From assembly GCA_021802685.1 (NCBI GenBank), contig JAJZRM010000084.1, positions 1-9,275 on the forward strand: 9,275 nucleotides of DNA, in the 5' to 3' direction. Shown piece after piece: positions 6,127 to 9,275 of this stretch (positions within the stretch are counted from its first letter, which is position 1; each line of letters starts with the position of its first letter). The DNA comes from Deltaproteobacteria bacterium (GTDB lineage Bacteria; Desulfobacterota; Deferrimicrobia; Deferrimicrobiales; Deferrimicrobiaceae). The notes under the pieces were generated by a model. The model did no database searches. It had not been told where the DNA came from and was given only the letters and a program-made list of their open reading frames with translations. Position numbers and translations under genes: made by a program.

Positions 6127-7389
6127 ATGCTCACGTCGCTTTTCACGGCCATCAGCGGAATGGACGCCAGCGGGACCCAGCTCTCCGTCATCGGCGACAA
6201 CATCGCGAACATGAACACGGTGGGGTTCAAGAAGAGCAAGGTCGCCTTCGGCGACGTGCTGAGCGCGTCGATCACGAACGTCGCGGGCTCCGCGCAGGTG
6301 GGCCGCGGCGTCTTCGTGCAGGAGGTCTCCCCCCTCTTCACGCAGGGAGCGTTCGAGACCTCCGAGAACGCCCTCGACATGGCGATCGACGGGGACGGTT
6401 TCTTCATCGTCAACGAAGACGGCGCGAACTACTACACGCGCGCCGGGGGCTTTTCCATCGACCAGGAGGGCTACATCGTGAACGCGGACAACCTGCGGCT
6501 CCAGGGGTACCTGGCCGACGCGTCGGGAAGCCTCACCGGCACGACCGGCGACCTTCAGCTGATCGCCACGCAGAGCCCCGCGCGGATGACGGCCGGAGCG
6601 ACGGTGGCGGTGAACCTCGACGCCACCTCCGCGGCGCAGACGGCGGCGTTCACCCTCGACGGGGACGGCAACGGGGTTCCGGACGACGCGCTGAACTACA
6701 ACTCGTCCACGACGGTCACGATGTACGACTCGCAGGGCGGAGGCCACCAGGTCACCCTGTACTACGCCAAGACCGCGGACAACACGTGGGACGTCCATTA
6801 CGTCTACGAGGACCCGGCGAACCCCGGGGAGCTGATCGAAGCGGCGGGCGGCGGCCAGGTCCTGACCTTCGACACGGCCGGGAGCCTGGTATCCGCCACG
6901 GGCGCCTCTCCCGTCTTCACCTTCGGCGGCGGGGTGACGGGGAACCAGGCCATCGCCTTCGACCACGCGGGAACGATGCAGTATTCGTCGGAGTTCGCCG
7001 TGTTGAGCCTGGACCAGGACGGCTACTCGTCGGGGGCGTTGAAGAACCTCATCATCGCGGAAAACGGGGAGATGACGGGCGTCTTCACGAACGGGCAGAC
7101 GCGCCTGATCGGCCAGGTCGCGCTGGCGAAGTTCATCGCCCCCACCGAGCTCGTGAAACTCGGGAGGAACCTCTACGGGGAATCGAATTCGTCCGGCCAG
7201 CCGATCATCAGCGCCGCCGGCACCTCGGGGCTGGGGAATATCGCCTCGAACACCCTGGAACTCAGCAACGTCGACCTCGCCCAGGAGTTCGTCCGGATGA
7301 TTTCGGCCCAGAGGGGTTTCCAGGCGAATTCGCGGATCATCACCACCACGGATGAACTGATGGCGGAAGTCGTCAACCTCAAGAGGTAA
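6127..7389 (+). CDS. flgE: Flagellar hook protein FlgE
   Basis: The 420-residue product starts MLTSLFTAISGMDASGTQLSVIGDNIANMNTVGFKK in segments that match the conserved N-terminal rod/hook motif (flg_bb_rod; SVIGDNIANMNTVGFKKS is the hallmark). It ends with the equally conserved C-terminal motif, SNVDLAQEFVRMISAQRGF then QANSRIITTTDELMAEVVNLKR. These two ends pair as the D0 coiled coil. Between them are the hook surface domains, including the AMAIDGDGFFIV-type D1 strand region (about 85-120) and a variable D2 part (about 160-300). FlgE polymerises into the flexible universal joint between rod and filament. It is exported by the type III apparatus, with cap FlgD and ruler FliK encoded just upstream. 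A different basal-body rod protein (FlgF/FlgG) is less likely given length and context. No truncation is seen. Confidence 0.96.
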   Translation: MLTSLFTAISGMDASGTQLSVIGDNIANMNTVGFKKSKVAFGDVLSASITNVAGSAQVGRGVFVQEVSPLFTQGAFETSENALDMAIDGDGFFIVNEDGANYYTRAGGFSIDQEGYIVNADNLRLQGYLADASGSLTGTTGDLQLIATQSPARMTAGATVAVNLDATSAAQTAAFTLDGDGNGVPDDALNYNSSTTVTMYDSQGGGHQVTLYYAKTADNTWDVHYVYEDPANPGELIEAAGGGQVLTFDTAGSLVSATGASPVFTFGGGVTGNQAIAFDHAGTMQYSSEFAVLSLDQDGYSSGALKNLIIAENGEMTGVFTNGQTRLIGQVALAKFIAPTELVKLGRNLYGESNSSGQPIISAAGTSGLGNIASNTLELSNVDLAQEFVRMISAQRGFQANSRIITTTDELMAEVVNLKR

Positions 7390-7477
7390 GGGGATGGTCA
7401 ACCGTTTGACATCGGTCGAATCGCAAAAGGGGGCCTATATCGTAACCATTTGAAATAAATTGAAAATCTTAGGTGTA
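7390..7477 (+). other. flgE to cyclase-gene spacer with AT-rich patch
   Basis: After the flgE stop there is a small inverted repeat, GTCAA-CCGT-TTGAC (7397-7410). An AT-rich stretch from about 7436 to 7470 follows, unusual in this GC-rich window, with two TTGAAA copies exactly 10 bases apart (7450-7455 and 7460-7465). A promoter for the downstream gene is plausible here, but I could not place a convincing -35/-10 pair. No T-rich terminator follows flgE. Confidence 0.45.
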
Positions 7478-7520
7478 GGGCCGTCGGCATGAAAGATGCT
7501 GAACGACATGCGGACGGCCC
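7478..7520 (+). promoter_or_regulatory. Large GC-rich hairpin in the leader of the diguanylate cyclase gene
   Basis: GGGCCGTC (7478-7485) pairs perfectly with GACGGCCC (7513-7520). Inside, after one G/G mismatch, GCATG (7487-7491) pairs with CATGC (7507-7511), leaving a 15-base loop. GCAT (7487-7490) could alternatively pair with ATGC (7496-7499), so two inner folds compete. Two in-frame ATGs (7496, 7508) lie within it. There is no following T run, so it is not a standard terminator on either strand. It may be a leader RNA structure or a protein-binding dyad. Confidence 0.55.
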
Positions 7521-7534
7521 GTAACTTCGGAAGC

Positions 7535-7540
7535 GGAGGG
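7535..7540 (+). promoter_or_regulatory. Ribosome binding site of the diguanylate cyclase gene
   Basis: GGAGGG sits 6 bases before the ATG at 7547. It favours this start over the upstream in-frame ATGs at 7496 and 7508, which lack such a site and lie in the hairpin. Confidence 0.75.
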
Positions 7541-7546
7541 TTTGGG

Positions 7547-9097
7547 ATGGCACGGGGAGAGCACAGGGTCGCCCGGGCGGCGTTGATGCAGCGGATCGCG
7601 GAATGCCTCGCGGAGGCGGGAAACGCCGAGGCGGGCCTCGCACGCGCCGTTCCCCTCCTGTCCCGGTTCCTCAAGGCAGACCTCGGGGTGTTCCTCGTCC
7701 GGAAGAACGCCGGGTGGATGATCGCAGCCCACGGCGCGGACGAGGCGTTCTGCCGAACCCTCCCGCGCGCGCCGCGCATCGCCGCCCGGACCGGGCCCGT
7801 CGCGCTGTCCGCCGTCCACGGCGGAACCCCTTCCGGAGGCGGGAATGGGGCCGGCCCGCCCGACGCCGTGGTCATTCCCGTGCGGGTCGGGCGCCGGCGC
7901 CTCGGGTACGGTGTTTTCCGGACCGGCGCGGACAACCTCCCCTCCAGGGAGACGCTCCTCCTTCTCGACGTCGTCGGCGCCCATGTGGCCGCGTTCTGCG
8001 AAACCGTCTCCCGAAACGAGCGGGCGAAAACCGACCTGGACCACCTTGCCTGTTCGAACAGGGACCTCGCGTGGCTTCTGCGCTTCGGCGAAGCGCTCCA
8101 CGCGCTCAACGATCCGGACACGATGTTCAAGTGGCTGTGCCGGGAACTCGGGGAGACGGCTCCCGTCCTGGGGGTCGAACTCCTCTCCCTTTCCGAAGGC
8201 CCCTTCGTACGCATCGGGACCGATCTGGCGACCCGGGTTTCGGCGAAAAGAGACGGCATCGCCATCGTGAAGGAGTGGTCGGAGGCCCTTGCCTCCCGGT
8301 ACCGGATCCTCGTCCCGGAGGGGGAGTTCCGGCTCAAAAGGTTTCCCTGCCTCCCCGTGGCGGAACACGGCCACCCGTGCGGGAACACGCCGGGCGTGCG
8401 GAGGGTCGAGACGCCGCTGAACCACGCCGGCCGGATTTTGGGCGTACTCGCCGCGTACCTTCCGGCCGGGCCGGGAGAGGACCGCCGGATCGACCGGCTG
8501 ATCGAATCGGCGGCCGGACAGGTGGGGCTGTTCCTCCACAAGCATGCCGACGGAGAAAAGATCCGGTTCCTCGCCAACCATGACGCGTTGACGGGCCTGC
8601 TCAACCATTGGTCCTTCCAGAACATCTTCGAGCGCGAATTCGAGCGTCACCGCCGGCACGACCGGAACCTGTCCCTCCTGTTCGTCGACATCGACCACTT
8701 CAAGCGGATCAACGACGAATACGGCCACCAGGCCGGCGACCGGGTTCTGCGCGAGATCGCCCGGATCCTCACGGCGAACCTGCGAAAGATCGATTACGTC
8801 TTCCGGTACGGAGGCGACGAGTTCGTCGTCCTGATGACGGAGACGGATTCCCAGCGGGCGTCCATGCTGGCGCACCGCATCCGCGGAGCGGTCAAGCGGG
8901 AAGCCGGCGGGATCGCCCCGTCCCGGTTGCCTGTTTCGATCAGCATCGGGATCGCGGATTGCGGCGACCTTACGCAGGCCGAGCGCGAAGAACTCCTGTT
9001 CCGGGCGGACGTGGCGCTTTACCAGGCCAAGAACGGCGGTCGGGACCGGATTCGCGTGGCGGACCGTCCGCTCGACTGTGCGCTCCGGGTCAATTAA
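7547..9097 (+). CDS. Diguanylate cyclase with two GAF-like sensor regions (GAF-GAF-GGDEF)
   Basis: The 516-residue soluble protein has no signal peptide or membrane helix. Residues ~10-155 and ~172-332 each show GAF-like layout: amphipathic helix, central beta segments such as AVVIPVRVGRRRLGYGVF and ETPLNHAGRILGVLAAY, and a closing helix. Residues ~336-505 are a complete GGDEF domain: DALTGLLN (346-353), the metal-binding VDIDHFKRIND segment (Asp381), the signature GGDEF (422-426) and a C-terminal ALYQAKNGGRDRI. RKID (413-416), five residues before GGDEF, is an intact RxxD inhibitory I-site. It should make c-di-GMP from two GTP and be product-inhibited; no EAL or HD-GYP partner is fused. Ligands of the GAF regions are unknown. 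Position between flgE and the next sigma-54-type unit suggests a role in setting motility or flagellar assembly, but that is inference. The start at 7547 is chosen for its GGAGGG site; 7496 would add 17 residues. Confidence 0.93.
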   Translation: MARGEHRVARAALMQRIAECLAEAGNAEAGLARAVPLLSRFLKADLGVFLVRKNAGWMIAAHGADEAFCRTLPRAPRIAARTGPVALSAVHGGTPSGGGNGAGPPDAVVIPVRVGRRRLGYGVFRTGADNLPSRETLLLLDVVGAHVAAFCETVSRNERAKTDLDHLACSNRDLAWLLRFGEALHALNDPDTMFKWLCRELGETAPVLGVELLSLSEGPFVRIGTDLATRVSAKRDGIAIVKEWSEALASRYRILVPEGEFRLKRFPCLPVAEHGHPCGNTPGVRRVETPLNHAGRILGVLAAYLPAGPGEDRRIDRLIESAAGQVGLFLHKHADGEKIRFLANHDALTGLLNHWSFQNIFEREFERHRRHDRNLSLLFVDIDHFKRINDEYGHQAGDRVLREIARILTANLRKIDYVFRYGGDEFVVLMTETDSQRASMLAHRIRGAVKREAGGIAPSRLPVSISIGIADCGDLTQAEREELLFRADVALYQAKNGGRDRIRVADRPLDCALRVN

Positions 9098-9143
9098 TAC
9101 GCCGTCCCGCGGATCAAAAACCCGCCCGCAAGTCATTTCTTTG

Positions 9144-9177
9144 ACCGGAACGCCGGTTCTCCCCCTCCCCCTTTTCC
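9144..9177 (+). terminator. Possible weak intrinsic terminator after the diguanylate cyclase gene
   Basis: ACCGG (9144-9148) and CCGGT (9153-9157) form a 5-bp stem with a 4-base AACG loop, followed by a pyrimidine tract ending in CTTTTCC. The stem is short and the tract more C than T, so termination would be weak. It fits the position between the cyclase gene and a new promoter. Confidence 0.3.
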
Positions 9178-9192
9178 TGATATTCCATGAAA

Positions 9193-9210
9193 ATCCGGTA
9201 GTTGCCGGAT
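9193..9210. promoter_or_regulatory. Inverted repeat abutting the second sigma-54-type promoter
   Basis: ATCCGG-N6-CCGGAT is a perfect 6-bp dyad. Its right half ends at the first base of the -24 box, so a bound protein would block or contact RNA polymerase. Only the right half (CGGAT) is kept at the equivalent place upstream of fliK. It may be a regulator site or chance in GC-rich DNA. Confidence 0.35.
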
Positions 9211-9225
9211 GGCACGTTCCTTGAT
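9210..9225 (+). promoter_or_regulatory. Sigma-54 (RpoN)-type -24/-12 promoter for the gene at 9257
   Basis: TGGCACG-N4-TTGAT, with GG at 9211-9212 and the -12 position at 9224, has correct spacing and the same C-to-A change at -12 as the promoter before fliK. The predicted transcript start is near 9236, leaving a ~21-base leader with a good GGAGG ribosome site before the ATG at 9257. Confidence 0.78.
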
Positions 9226-9256
9226 TGTAGGGTAGGCAGGACGGAGGTGCCGCGAC

Positions 9257-9275
9257 ATGGCCGATGAAAAGGTAG
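9257..9275 (+). CDS. Start of a further gene, probably flagellar (partial, 3' end outside window)
   Basis: Only MADEKV is visible. The start is well supported: GGAGG at 9244-9248 lies about 8 bases upstream, and a sigma-54-type promoter lies 31 bases before the ATG. In related clusters flgE is followed by genes such as fliL, motA/motB or fliM; a charged short N-terminus would suit FliL. Six residues cannot identify the product, so I leave the symbol empty. Confidence 0.6.

Noticed and set aside
7406..7441. TTGACA and TATATC as a sigma-70 promoter for the cyclase gene
   Set aside because: The spacer is about 24 bases, far from the usual 16-18.
7461..7487. A sigma-28 (FliA) type promoter with TGAA and GCCG at suitable spacing
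   Set aside because: Only part of each element matches, and the CGATAA portion of the -10 box is missing; the GCCG also belongs to the hairpin stem.
7478..7520. The leader hairpin as an intrinsic terminator for flgE
   Set aside because: No T run follows on the + strand, and the minus-strand reading lacks one directly after the stem.
7469..9136. A 555-codon open frame on the minus strand, longer than the cyclase gene it overlaps
   Set aside because: Its translation is rich in Arg/Pro/Gly/Asp without recognisable domains, while the + strand encodes a full GGDEF domain. Long antisense frames are expected in very GC-rich coding DNA.
1..9275. CRISPR arrays, tRNA or rRNA genes, insertion sequences, phage attachment sites
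   Set aside because: No regularly spaced repeats, cloverleaf-like segments, transposase motifs or terminal inverted repeats were seen; the window is almost fully occupied by flagellar genes and one signalling gene.

Overview
The window is a stretch of a flagellar gene cluster, all on the + strand. The DNA is very GC-rich and shows strong G/C preference at third codon positions. In order it holds the 3' end of fliF, then fliG, fliH, fliI, fliJ, a motE-like gene, fliK, flgD, flgE, a GAF-GAF-GGDEF diguanylate cyclase gene, and the first codons of a further gene. This order, the MotE-like gene between fliJ and fliK, the short FlgD and the sigma-54-type promoters together suggest a high-GC member of the former Deltaproteobacteria (Desulfobacterota or Desulfuromonadota-like) or a neighbouring phylum. 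No rRNA or taxon marker is present, so this placement is an inference.

Layout. Bases 1-4166 form one compact block: fliF abuts fliG (TAA directly followed by ATG), and fliG/fliH, fliH/fliI, fliI/fliJ and fliJ/motE overlap by 8, 14, 26 and 4 bases, so translational coupling is likely. This block encodes the MS-ring/switch junction (FliF C-terminus, FliG) and the export ATPase complex (FliH, FliI, FliJ). A short gap (4167-4270) follows, with a tandem 20-bp repeat and a sigma-54-like promoter. Next comes the hook block: fliK (hook-length control), flgD (hook cap) and flgE (hook protein), the last two with good Shine-Dalgarno sequences. A 157-base gap with an AT-rich patch and a large GC-rich hairpin leads to a soluble diguanylate cyclase with two GAF-like sensor regions and an intact GGDEF motif and I-site. 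After it, a 159-base gap holds a weak terminator candidate and a second sigma-54-like promoter nearly identical to the first. This drives a gene beginning MADEKV; from family gene order it could be fliL, but too little is visible to call it.

The cluster is mostly textbook flagellar biology, and I found no convincing new multi-gene system. The most interesting signals are regulatory. The two sigma-54-type promoters share an extended -24 region and the same departure from consensus at -12. The first of them sits so close to fliK that the fliK message would be leaderless or nearly so. A structured leader precedes a c-di-GMP synthase gene embedded between hook genes and the next sigma-54 flagellar-type unit.
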